Shown here: positions 16,325-24,286 of the stretch, piece after piece | Numbering within the stretch: the stretch's first letter is position 1 | How the letters are laid out: each line of letters begins with the position of its first letter | Assembly (NCBI GenBank): GCA_017560765.1 | Contig: JAFZEI010000025.1 | Location: 1 to 40,231 of the forward strand | Origin: Clostridia bacterium | Lineage (GTDB): Bacteria; Bacillota; Clostridia; UBA1212; UBA1255 | DNA length: 40,231 nt | Direction: 5' to 3' | The notes under the pieces: model-generated | Database searches by the model: none | The model's input: the letters and a program-made list of their open reading frames with translations, nothing else | Told to the model about the DNA's origin: nothing | Made by a program: the position numbers and the translations under genes

Positions 16325-17653
16325 TCACGGGTCCACGTGACATTCCGTAATGTCACCACCTAAAGCACGAATTTTTTCGGTTAAGCCGTCATATCCTCTT
16401 TTTATGTAATCTTCATCGTATACGGATGTCTGTCCGTGTGCTAAAAGACCGGCAATTATCATAGATGCGCCGCCTCGTAAATCATAAGAATACAGAATAT
16501 TGCCTTTTAGATGATTTCTGCCTGTAATATGTATTCCGGATTCAGTATGTTTGATTTTTGCTCCGGTCTTCATTAACTCTTCTGCTGCTTTAAATCTTTT
16601 TGGAAATATTTTATCTATGACATACGTTTCTCCTTTTGCTACTGCAAGAAGGGGAAGTATAAGTGATTGTGCATCTGTCGGAAAAGATGGGTAAGCATCA
16701 GCAATAATAACTCCCGGTGATTTTAGTTTTTTTCTTATTGCTCCATCTGAAATTTCAATGACTGACTGCTCCTGGCCGTCATATTTATATTTGTGCTCTT
16801 TTATATTGCATCCCATGGTACGCAAAATATCTAAAGTTTCTTTGCAATGTGCGGGAATGCAACCATGTACGGAAATGCCGTCGCCTACTGCAGCTGCTGT
16901 AATAAAATATGTAGATGCTTCAATTCTGTCAGGTATTATTTTAAATATTAGATTTTCTTTTGCATAATCCTTTTGTCCCTTTATTTTGATACATCCTGTT
17001 CCTAAACCTTGTATTTTGGCGCCTAACTCCTTTAAATAGTTGCCGAGACACAAAATTTCCGGCTCGGTGGCGGCTCCGTAAATAATTACACTTTCTTCTA
17101 ATCCTGCTGCTGCCAACATTGCGTTTTCTGTGGCTCCTACGCTGGGAAACTTTAAATAAATGTTTTTCGTAGGCTCTGTGTTACAGTCAGTCCTAAACAC
17201 TTTTGTTTTTATATGTGTGTTATTCAAGGTTGTTTCTATACCCATTTCACGCATTGCGGTCTCGTGAATATCGATTGGCCTCTCTCCGATTGTGCAACCG
17301 CCGGGATAGGCAACTTCTGCTTCTTTTAATCTTGCTGTAAGTGCACCTAAAAAGGTTACGGAAGATCGGCACAGACATGCTTTGCTTGCTTCTATTTTAG
17401 ACTTATTTACATTTGTGGCATCTACTTCAATGATGTTTCCCGGACTCTTTTTTATGAACTTAACTTTGCAGCCAAGATCTTTGAGAATATCCATTGTCGT
17501 TCTTACATCGGAAATATCCGGACAGTTGATTATTCTTGAAATACCTTTGTTAATTAATGTTGCAGACAATACGGGCAAAACTGCATTTTTTGCACCGCTT
17601 ATCATAACATCTCCTTTTAAAATACAACCTCCGTTAATAGTATATTTTGTCAT
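16325..17653 (-). CDS. murA: UDP-GlcNAc 1-carboxyvinyltransferase
   Basis: MurA transfers enolpyruvate from PEP to UDP-GlcNAc, the first committed step of peptidoglycan synthesis. The 442 residues fold as two EPSP-synthase-like domains. The conserved K22-N23 in SGAKNAVLP and the catalytic C120 in PGGCTIGERPIDIH are present, so the enzyme should be fosfomycin sensitive in principle. I chose ATG 17653, preceded by GTGGTGA, over in-frame GTGs at 17662 and 17665. The gene converges on ftsW with only 12 bases between the stops, so it is not part of the division transcript. Confidence 0.95.
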   Translation of the reverse strand: MTKYTINGGCILKGDVMISGAKNAVLPVLSATLINKGISRIINCPDISDVRTTMDILKDLGCKVKFIKKSPGNIIEVDATNVNKSKIEASKACLCRSSVTFLGALTARLKEAEVAYPGGCTIGERPIDIHETAMREMGIETTLNNTHIKTKVFRTDCNTEPTKNIYLKFPSVGATENAMLAAAGLEESVIIYGAATEPEILCLGNYLKELGAKIQGLGTGCIKIKGQKDYAKENLIFKIIPDRIEASTYFITAAAVGDGISVHGCIPAHCKETLDILRTMGCNIKEHKYKYDGQEQSVIEISDGAIRKKLKSPGVIIADAYPSFPTDAQSLILPLLAVAKGETYVIDKIFPKRFKAAEELMKTGAKIKHTESGIHITGRNHLKGNILYSYDLRGGASMIIAGLLAHGQTSVYDEDYIKRGYDGLTEKIRALGGDITECHVDP

Positions 17654-17775
17654 ATATTTCACCACGTAATTATCAAATCAATCTGTAACTATTCTATGCC
17701 CAAAAGGTCGATATTGTTACTTTGTGTCTATCTTTCGCATATCAAAAGGGACGAAAATTTGTTTTGGGGCCGGAC

Positions 17776-17803
17776 TTGAAATATTTTTTTGATAATGTAG
17801 AAT
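17776..17803 (+). promoter_or_regulatory. Promoter of the HAD hydrolase gene
   Basis: TTGAAA (17776-17781) and TAGAAT (17798-17803) are separated by 16 bases, 39 bases before the GTG start. The region is shared with the divergent murA. Confidence 0.5.
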
Positions 17804-17842
17804 AACAAGGAAACAAAAAGTATGTGAAGGGAAGAAAATAAA

Positions 17843-18514
17843 GTGTTTCGCAACTGCAAATATGCGATATTTGATTTAGATGGTACAATTACAGATCCTA
17901 AGGTAGGTATAACCACAAGTGCTAAATATGCACTTAGTGAATTGGGGTATAAAGATCAAGCAGAACAAGACCTAACTTGGATGATAGGTCCTCCGCTTTT
18001 AGACACATTTATAAAACTCACAGGACGTGATAGTAGTGAGGCGCAAATATTAGTAGATAAATACAGAGAACGCTATAGTATTTTAGGTGTACATGAAAAT
18101 ACACTTTACCCAGGTATCAAAGATTTACTTGAATTATTAAAAAAGAAAAATATATGTCTTGCAATAGCATCTTCGAAGCCGACAATTTTTGTAGAACAGA
18201 TTCTCGATGATTTTAATATTAAGGAATATTTTACTGTAATACAAGGCAGTGATATGGCAGGAAAATATGTTGAAAAGGAAGATGTGCTTAATATAGCGTT
18301 GGAAAAATTAGGTATAGCTTGCGATAAAGAAGAACTAAGCAAAGCAGTTATGATAGGAGATAGAAAATTTGATGTATTGGCAGCAAAAACAATCGGCATA
18401 AAATCAATTGCCGTAACATACGGGTATGCTGTTAAAGGTGAATGGGATAATTTGCATGCAGATAAATTTGTATCTACAACACAAGAGTTGATTTCACTTT
18501 TCTTACTTAATTAA
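17843..18514 (+). CDS. HAD-superfamily phosphatase, Gph-like
   Basis: A 223-residue HAD hydrolase of the phosphoglycolate phosphatase / pyrophosphatase PpaX type. Motif I is FDLDGTITD (residues 10-18) with both catalytic aspartates. A helical cap follows at about 20-85. Motif II is IASSKPT near 110 and motif IV is VMIGDRKFDV near 171. It acts on a small phosphorylated substrate that cannot be named from sequence. The start is GTG 17843; AAGGGA lies 12 bases upstream, and the nearby ATG is out of frame. The 3' end overlaps the convergent GH25 gene by 12 bases. Confidence 0.85.
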   Translation: MFRNCKYAIFDLDGTITDPKVGITTSAKYALSELGYKDQAEQDLTWMIGPPLLDTFIKLTGRDSSEAQILVDKYRERYSILGVHENTLYPGIKDLLELLKKKNICLAIASSKPTIFVEQILDDFNIKEYFTVIQGSDMAGKYVEKEDVLNIALEKLGIACDKEELSKAVMIGDRKFDVLAAKTIGIKSIAVTYGYAVKGEWDNLHADKFVSTTQELISLFLLN

Positions 18515-19198
18515 AAGTTTTTCAAGCTCAGCTTTTTTGCCGCGAAAAACATTTAAATCAATTGCTTGACCTTGATGACCGGAAAGAATTCCGGAGTCAG
18601 AATATTGCCAGAATTGCCAATCACTAACTCCAAGGAATAGAGGGTTAAAATAAATATTACGAATCCACAGAGGATACGCATCATATCTGTCTTTGATATA
18701 CAGAGAGTAAGCTTTATACGTTGTGTATATTATTGGCTTAACACCATAAAAACGTTCCAGCTCATAAAGAAAATCATTGAGAATAACTTGAACTTTTTCT
18801 GCAGAAGGAGGATTTTTATAGTAATCCCCGTAAAACTCTACATCAACAACAGGAGGGAGCATTCCGCTATGCTTGCCCACAGTGGAAATAAAGTTTTCTG
18901 CTTGTGTAATACCGCTGCTGTCATAGCTTAGAAAATGGTAAGGCGAAGCATAAATTTCTGTATCAGCTATATTTTGCCAATTATCAGCAAAGCATTTATC
19001 TACGTGGTTACTGCCCTCGGTTGCCTTGATGAAAGCAAAAGATATATTTTGTGAAGCAAATTCTTGCCAATCGATTTCGCCTTGATAGCGAGAAACATCT
19101 ATGCCAACAGTATCATAAAGCGAAAGAGTTGGCTTTATGCAAATCATTAAAACTATAAAATATATGACAAATAGTATAAATGTTATTTTTCTTTTCAA
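18503..19198 (-). CDS. GH25 muramidase (lysozyme)
   Basis: A 231-residue exported glycoside hydrolase family 25 enzyme that cleaves the MurNAc-GlcNAc bond of peptidoglycan. Residues 5-25 are a single hydrophobic segment, either an uncleaved anchor or a signal peptide. The catalytic domain begins VGIDVSRYQGEIDW (D34), contains D119 and E121 in VVDVEFYG and ends with WQFWQYSDSG and IDLNVF, all typical of GH25. No cell-wall binding repeats follow. It overlaps the upstream GH127-like gene by 4 bases (ATGA), so the two are translationally coupled. Confidence 0.92.
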   Translation of the reverse strand: MKRKITFILFVIYFIVLMICIKPTLSLYDTVGIDVSRYQGEIDWQEFASQNISFAFIKATEGSNHVDKCFADNWQNIADTEIYASPYHFLSYDSSGITQAENFISTVGKHSGMLPPVVDVEFYGDYYKNPPSAEKVQVILNDFLYELERFYGVKPIIYTTYKAYSLYIKDRYDAYPLWIRNIYFNPLFLGVSDWQFWQYSDSGILSGHQGQAIDLNVFRGKKAELEKLLIK

Positions 19199-20790
19199 AA
19201 TATAATTTGCCTGCTTTCTTCTGACAGTTCGTCAATTTCTACATCAGTCATGTCTGACAGAGGCTTGTAGATTAAACCCGTCGTAATATCTTTATATGTG
19301 TCAGAGGATAAATATTCCAAATTTCCCGGTTTGGCAGGGGGAACTTCCTCTCCGGAATGTATATTGCGCACGCCGAGAATACGGTCGCCAAGCATAAACT
19401 TTTTGCCGTCAAAAACAGGACGCTTATTGTATTTATGCACCCAACTGCAAAAACCTAATTCGCCGCACATTGTAAGATGTTCATCACTAAAAGGATTGTA
19501 AACATAAATGTAAATACGTTTGCCTGTTTTATTTGTAAAGGATAATTTAAAACTGTCATCATAACAATCAAGACACATGTTAAAGTGCTCGCAAGATATT
19601 TCAAAAGGCTCAAGCATATTAATATATACACTTTTTGGCGTGTTTTCTTCATCTGATGTGTAAAAAGCAATGTGCTTTGAAACAGAAGAAAGACCTTCTG
19701 CACCGCGCATGGTACAACACCAAAAGGCCTCGGTTATATTGGCACCGCCATTTGGCGCAAGTATTTTTTGAAAAACAGTAACACATTTGTCACATCCGAA
19801 ACCGCCGTTTATACGTTGAGCGTAACATAGAGCATTTCTGTATATTTTGTTCGCAAGCGATAAATAGAAGTATTTACATGTATCTTTATAAAGCTCCATG
19901 GCACAAATCCAAGAATCTACAATGGCGCATGGCTCGGTCCAAGAATCTGTACGTGAGAACCAATTAAAATTAGCGTAATTTTCTGTCATGCCGTTTGTTG
20001 TATAAATATCAAAAATTTTCACAGCAATATCTAAATATTTAACGTCCTTAGTTACAGAATATAACCTAAGTATACCGCGACAAGCAGATAAGGTGGCATG
20101 TGTTTGCATTGCACTTTCGATAAAATTGATTTTTGAAAACACCTCAAGCATCTCGTCAGCAAGCTCTTTGCACTCTTCAAGTCCTAAAATCTCGTATGCT
20201 TGAGACAGAGCATCAAGGCACATAAAGGCACAGCCGATGTCAGTAGAAATAAGCCAATTACGTACCTTTCCGCAAATATTACCATCATATCGCCCTTGGC
20301 AAGATGTGCGCTCTTTTGCGGAAAGGGGATAATCTTTGTACTTTCCCATTAATGGCAAATATAGGTTTTTGACAATATTTATGGCAATATTTTTTGCCGC
20401 CACATCATCGCAAAGAATATAGTATTCAATCAAACCGCGAAGCAGCCAATTATGGCCGGAAAGTTGCTGCTCGTCAAAAAGTTGCAAGCCCGTTTCCGAA
20501 TCAATACCGTATATTTTACCAAGGTAGCCTTTTTTGTTAAGCTTGGAGGGAAGTATTCTCAATATTTCGCGAAGGTAAGCCGGCTCACGACGTGTTGATG
20601 ACTTTAATTTTACAAGAGCAAGAATCGTGCGACCTTCCCAATCTCCGGGCCAGCCGCTTTGGTCAGCACCGAAAATATGCTCCGGTCTGTAGTGCCTTGA
20701 CTCCATGCGAGAATAGTTAAGATTTATGCGTCTTTGCAAATCGCCGTATATGTGAATTTGTTCAGATGAGAAAAAACAAATATTGTCCAT
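19195..20790 (-). CDS. GH127-like glycoside hydrolase
   Basis: A 531-residue (alpha/alpha)6-barrel protein without a signal peptide, so cytoplasmic. It resembles the GH127 (DUF1680) beta-L-arabinofuranosidase family. In the characterised enzyme HypBA1 the active site uses E322 and a zinc held by E338, C340, C417 and C418. Here E286-P-C288 and C358-C359 reproduce the ExC and CC pair, and E270 lies exactly 16 residues before E286, as E322 does before E338. Substrate specificity may differ. AGGAG precedes ATG 20790, and an extended -10 promoter lies upstream, back to back with the MFS transporter promoter. Confidence 0.72.
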   Translation of the reverse strand: MDNICFFSSEQIHIYGDLQRRINLNYSRMESRHYRPEHIFGADQSGWPGDWEGRTILALVKLKSSTRREPAYLREILRILPSKLNKKGYLGKIYGIDSETGLQLFDEQQLSGHNWLLRGLIEYYILCDDVAAKNIAINIVKNLYLPLMGKYKDYPLSAKERTSCQGRYDGNICGKVRNWLISTDIGCAFMCLDALSQAYEILGLEECKELADEMLEVFSKINFIESAMQTHATLSACRGILRLYSVTKDVKYLDIAVKIFDIYTTNGMTENYANFNWFSRTDSWTEPCAIVDSWICAMELYKDTCKYFYLSLANKIYRNALCYAQRINGGFGCDKCVTVFQKILAPNGGANITEAFWCCTMRGAEGLSSVSKHIAFYTSDEENTPKSVYINMLEPFEISCEHFNMCLDCYDDSFKLSFTNKTGKRIYIYVYNPFSDEHLTMCGELGFCSWVHKYNKRPVFDGKKFMLGDRILGVRNIHSGEEVPPAKPGNLEYLSSDTYKDITTGLIYKPLSDMTDVEIDELSEESRQIIF

Positions 20791-20823
20791 TTGAAATATT
20801 CTCCTTTACATAAAGCTACACCG

Positions 20824-20852
20824 ATTATACCACATAAACAAAAGTATTTAAA
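20824..20852 (-). promoter_or_regulatory. Promoter of the GH127-like/GH25 operon
   Basis: On the minus strand the sequence has TATAAT (20824-20829) with a TG one base upstream (extended -10) and TTTAAA (20847-20852) at 17 bases. It lies three bases from the -35 of the divergent MFS promoter. Confidence 0.55.
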
Positions 20853-20855
20853 CCG

Positions 20856-20884
20856 TTGACTTTTAATGTTTTTTTATTTACAAT
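20856..20884 (+). promoter_or_regulatory. Promoter of the MFS transporter gene
   Basis: TTGACT (20856-20861) and TACAAT (20879-20884) are separated by 17 bases. The predicted start near 20891 rules out translation from the TTG at 20856. Confidence 0.65.
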
Positions 20885-20915
20885 GCCACAGATTAAAATG
20901 CTTATGAGGGTTGTT

Positions 20916-22109
20916 ATGAAATCTAATTATAAAATAACAAAATATACTTGCTATCTGTTTTATATAATGCAAGGCACTCTTTTAAATATTGCGGCGGTGC
21001 TTTTTGTGCCGCTTCAAGAGCAATTCGGGCTGTCATATATGAAACTCGGCACACTTATTTCTTTAAACTTTGCAATACAGCTTACCGTGGATATTGTACT
21101 TAGCAAAATGGTTGACAAAAAAGGTTACCGGCTTGCACTTCAAATATCATCTGCAGCCGCTTTTATAGGATACGGAATATTTGCGTGGATGCCGAGGCTT
21201 TCCGCTAATCCGTATTTATGGCTTATGATAGGAATGGTATTTATGTCTGTTGGCAGCGGATATATGGAAATTACAATCAGTCCGTTGATACATGCACTTC
21301 CTGATAAAGCTAAGGGCAAAAATATGGCACTTTTGCATTCTTTTTATGCATGGGGGCAGTTTGTTACCGTTGTGGTGACAACAATACTTTTAGCAGTAAT
21401 AGGAAGAGAAAATTGGCATTTGATAGTAACAGGCTGGATGATTTTTCCTCTTGTGGGACTTATTTTATCTTGCATAATTCCTGTTCCCGAAGTAACGGCA
21501 GAAGAAAACAGTTCTTACAGTTTAAAAATATTTAAAGAACCTATGTTTATAGTTTTCCTTTTGATGATATTTTTCGGGGCATGTTCAGAAAACATAATGG
21601 TGCAGTGGAGCTCTGCATTTATGGAGCAGGCAATGGGAATAAAAAAGGTGATAGGTGATATTGCAGGAATGAGCATGTTCGCTGTTATGTTAGGCCTTTG
21701 CAGAGTAATAAGCGCCATGACAGAGAAAAAAATAAAATTATATCATTTTATGCTGTATGGATCATTAACTGCCTTTGTTTGTTATTTGGTGGTAGCAATG
21801 ACAGATGTGTCTGTGCTTGCTCTTGCATTTTGTGGTTTAACAGGTTTTGCCACAGCTATGCTATGGCCCGGAACGCTTGTTTTTGCCGCAGAATACTTCC
21901 CAAAAGCAGGCGCATGGCTTTTTGCATACCTTGCAATTGCCGGAGATTTGGGAGGCGTTTTCGGACCATGGCTAACGGGAACTTTAGCCGATAAATCAGG
22001 TCTGAAGGCAGGAATGCTTGTCTCGGCAATATTTCCGATTCTTTCGGCAGCGTGCATACTTATTTATTTGAGAAAGTGTAGAAAAGATAAACAGCTCCGT
22101 AAATTATAG
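20916..22109 (+). CDS. MFS transporter
   Basis: A 397-residue major facilitator superfamily carrier with about twelve membrane segments. The loop after the second segment has the family motif in the form DIVLSKMVDKKGYRLALQ (D-x4-K-x-G-x-R-like). It resembles the FucP/sugar and multidrug-like MFS branch, but the substrate cannot be assigned. I start at ATG 20916, five bases after GAGGG; ATG 20898 and 20904 are in frame and also downstream of the promoter. Divergence from the GH127-like operon suggests import of the sugar that the hydrolase releases or degrades. Its last 50 bases overlap the convergent DUF1624 gene. Confidence 0.85.
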   Translation: MKSNYKITKYTCYLFYIMQGTLLNIAAVLFVPLQEQFGLSYMKLGTLISLNFAIQLTVDIVLSKMVDKKGYRLALQISSAAAFIGYGIFAWMPRLSANPYLWLMIGMVFMSVGSGYMEITISPLIHALPDKAKGKNMALLHSFYAWGQFVTVVVTTILLAVIGRENWHLIVTGWMIFPLVGLILSCIIPVPEVTAEENSSYSLKIFKEPMFIVFLLMIFFGACSENIMVQWSSAFMEQAMGIKKVIGDIAGMSMFAVMLGLCRVISAMTEKKIKLYHFMLYGSLTAFVCYLVVAMTDVSVLALAFCGLTGFATAMLWPGTLVFAAEYFPKAGAWLFAYLAIAGDLGGVFGPWLTGTLADKSGLKAGMLVSAIFPILSAACILIYLRKCRKDKQLRKL

Positions 22110-22779
22110 GCTGGTGTCCCAAATAAATCCAAAGAGAATGGCGTCCGCAGAAGCGTAAGAATCTTGCGGGCGCATTTTTATGCGGTACATTAGGTAACAA
22201 GCTTTCTTTTTTGTCGTAAACGGTGCGTCCTAAAACAGTACCTACCATAAACCAGCCGAGATTAGGCACGATGGGGAAATAATCAGAAGCCATATAGCCT
22301 CGTGAAAGAATACCGAAAGGCACTGTCCAAAAGCTGTCTGAAATCATGCTTTTAGTAGCAAAACCCATTAAAATAATGACAATACCGATAATTGCAATTG
22401 CCCAAGTAGGCAAGTGCTTGTATAAGGCATAGAAAATCATGCAAAGCCCTAACAAGTGAAGTATACCGAAGTGGATTTGAATTGACGCATCAGCAAGCTC
22501 CAAAAAGTACATTCCGTATGTGACGCCTGTTATAACCATGCCGCAAAGGAAAACGATAATGCCTCGCTTTAGGTTGTGGCGTCCCAAAGTAACACATATA
22601 CCTGACATGACAATAAAAAGCAAACTGCCATAATCGCGTATTATGTTAAAAAAAGTAGGTGTATCGGTTGTCATCATCCCGAACATTTGCAAATCATAAA
22701 TTGTATGAACGATTATTACACCTAATATGCAAAGACCGCGAAACGCGTCCAATTCCCATATTCTCTTTTTATTAGCCAT
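22060..22779 (-). CDS. DUF1624/YeiB-like membrane acyltransferase-like protein
   Basis: A 239-residue integral membrane protein of the heparan-alpha-glucosaminide N-acetyltransferase-like group (DUF1624). The N-terminal RIWELDAFRGLCILGVIIVH is the family signature, with the histidine at the end of the first membrane segment. About seven segments follow, and the protein ends with GRHSLWIYLGHQPIIYG, also typical. Members are thought to move acyl groups across the membrane, but bacterial substrates are mostly unknown. ATG 22779 follows AGGTGA. The 3' end overlaps the MFS gene by 50 bases in antisense. Confidence 0.82.
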   Translation of the reverse strand: MANKKRIWELDAFRGLCILGVIIVHTIYDLQMFGMMTTDTPTFFNIIRDYGSLLFIVMSGICVTLGRHNLKRGIIVFLCGMVITGVTYGMYFLELADASIQIHFGILHLLGLCMIFYALYKHLPTWAIAIIGIVIILMGFATKSMISDSFWTVPFGILSRGYMASDYFPIVPNLGWFMVGTVLGRTVYDKKESLLPNVPHKNAPARFLRFCGRHSLWIYLGHQPIIYGAVYLFYTFSNK

Positions 22780-22821
22780 ATAAATCACCTGCTGACTTCT
22801 GTTTTCTGACGCATTATACCA

Positions 22822-24102
22822 TTAATCAAAAACGTATGGCAATGATTTAATCATATCACCTAAATGGTCTGTGTATGTCTTTCGCACTACGGAATGTTCT
22901 GCCGTTACATCGACTGTCATATCATCTCCCCAATTTATATAAATACTTCCCAGTTTGTCTGAATATTTTACGGGAGCAGTAAGCTTGTTGGTTGCTCGGT
23001 GATATGAAACGGTGACATCGGATACTTCCCATTTTGCAAGGGTGATGTAAATGTCTTTTCCTATAATGCCGTAAACATCATCGTCACGACCTTTTTCTAC
23101 AGAAAAGTAATCTATACGCGTGCCGCGCTCAAGAACTTTATATGTCTTAAAATTTTGCGAAACATACTTTATGAGTTTTCGGCCGTCGCTAACTCTGCTG
23201 TCTGAGGAGGGACAATTGAGAAGAACAACAACAGCTTGTATTCCGTCTGTTTCAATAAAGAAGACAATACACCTGCCGGCACCGCTTGTGTAGCCCGTTT
23301 TGCCACCTGTAACCTCATCGTATTTTCCAAGCAAAGGATTTGTGTTTTTAAGGTTGTGACCATTAAGATATATTGAAGAAGTAGAAATTATTTTGCGAAA
23401 AAGCGAGTGCTTGTATGCCTCTTTTGCAATTAGAGCAAGGTCGTAGGCTGTAGTATAATGGCTTTCTCTGTCAAGTCCGTGGGGTGTTTTAAATTGTGTA
23501 TTTGAAGCGCCGATTTCCGAAGCCTTGTCATTCATCATGTTGCAAAAATCCTCAACAGAGCCGCCTATGTGTTCTGCAAGAGCTACAGCAGCATCATTCC
23601 CGGAATTTAACATCAAACCGTAAAGTAAATCGTGTACGGTAATTGTTTCTCCTTCAGCTAAATGCATAGTGGAACCTTCTGTGTATGCAGCTGCTCTGCT
23701 TACTGTAACCGTTTCGTAAATATCTTCACAGTTTTCCACGGAAACTATAAACGTCATTATCTTTGTAGTGCTTGCCATGGGCGCTTTGGAATAGGCGTTT
23801 TTCTCATGCAGTATGCGGCCTGCACGCATATCCGTTACGATACTTCTTGTTGCAGAAAGCTCCGGGGGAGATATTGGGGTACTATCTTGCTTTTTGCCGC
23901 CCACACTGTATGTAATCAGTTTGTTAAGGCGTGCTGTTACGTCTTTTTCGCTAAGCTGTAATTCCGGCAAATCTACGGAATGTTTTTCTTTCGCCATGGA
24001 TGCGTATGCTGAGATTATATATGAAATGGTTACTCCGGTAAGCAGAAGACAAAATATAAGCTTAATGCTTATTTTTTTTAATATGGCATCTTTTAATTTC
24101 AT
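22822..24102 (-). CDS. D-alanyl-D-alanine carboxypeptidase
   Basis: A 426-residue low-molecular-mass penicillin-binding protein of the DacA/DacF type that removes the terminal D-Ala of peptidoglycan stems outside the membrane. An N-terminal signal (residues about 10-35) ends near ISAYA. The S11 peptidase motifs are all present: ASTTKIM (SxxK), NSGNDAA (SxN) and GGKTGYTSGAG (KTG). The last 100 residues or so form the beta-rich PBP5 C-terminal domain. There is no obvious C-terminal amphipathic anchor, so the uncleaved signal may anchor it. AGGAGG sits before ATG 24102. Confidence 0.94.
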   Translation of the reverse strand: MKLKDAILKKISIKLIFCLLLTGVTISYIISAYASMAKEKHSVDLPELQLSEKDVTARLNKLITYSVGGKKQDSTPISPPELSATRSIVTDMRAGRILHEKNAYSKAPMASTTKIMTFIVSVENCEDIYETVTVSRAAAYTEGSTMHLAEGETITVHDLLYGLMLNSGNDAAVALAEHIGGSVEDFCNMMNDKASEIGASNTQFKTPHGLDRESHYTTAYDLALIAKEAYKHSLFRKIISTSSIYLNGHNLKNTNPLLGKYDEVTGGKTGYTSGAGRCIVFFIETDGIQAVVVLLNCPSSDSRVSDGRKLIKYVSQNFKTYKVLERGTRIDYFSVEKGRDDDVYGIIGKDIYITLAKWEVSDVTVSYHRATNKLTAPVKYSDKLGSIYINWGDDMTVDVTAEHSVVRKTYTDHLGDMIKSLPYVFD

Positions 24103-24122
24103 AAGAAATCCTCCTCATATGT

Positions 24123-24187
24123 TGACAATTTTTGTGACAAGCATTCACTTAAATATTTATATGACAGCACTTAGAAATAAATGACAA
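24123..24187. repeat. Four TGACA direct repeats
   Basis: TGACAA or TGACAG occurs at 24123, 24135, 24162 and 24182, in the region between the divergent carboxypeptidase and NlpC/P60-like genes. The first two are 12 bases apart. Such spacing could reflect a response-regulator binding site, but the motif is short and may be chance. Confidence 0.3.
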
Positions 24188-24205
24188 AATAAAAGTAAAC
24201 ACTCA

Positions 24206-24234
24206 TTGAAAGCAGTTGGCGTTTGTGGTAGTAT
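24206..24234 (+). promoter_or_regulatory. Promoter of the NlpC/P60-like gene
   Basis: TTGAAA (24206-24211) and TAGTAT (24229-24234) are spaced by 17 bases. Because the -35 is the TTG of the longest reading frame, translation must start downstream, at ATG 24287. Confidence 0.55.
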
Positions 24235-24286
24235 TATCACATTGTATTTTGCAATCAGCTTTAAATTCGAAAGTGGTGTGAAGAAA

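Noticed and set aside
16337-16356. Terminator after ftsW
   Set aside because: GTGACATT and AATGTCAC form a perfect 8-bp stem, but it lies inside the murA coding end and lacks a U-tract.
20856-20915. N-terminal extension of the MFS transporter from TTG 20856
   Set aside because: The TTG is the -35 of the promoter and would not be in the mRNA.
24206-24286. N-terminal extension of the NlpC/P60-like protein from TTG 24206
   Set aside because: The TTG coincides with the -35 of the promoter, and a proper signal peptide begins at ATG 24287.
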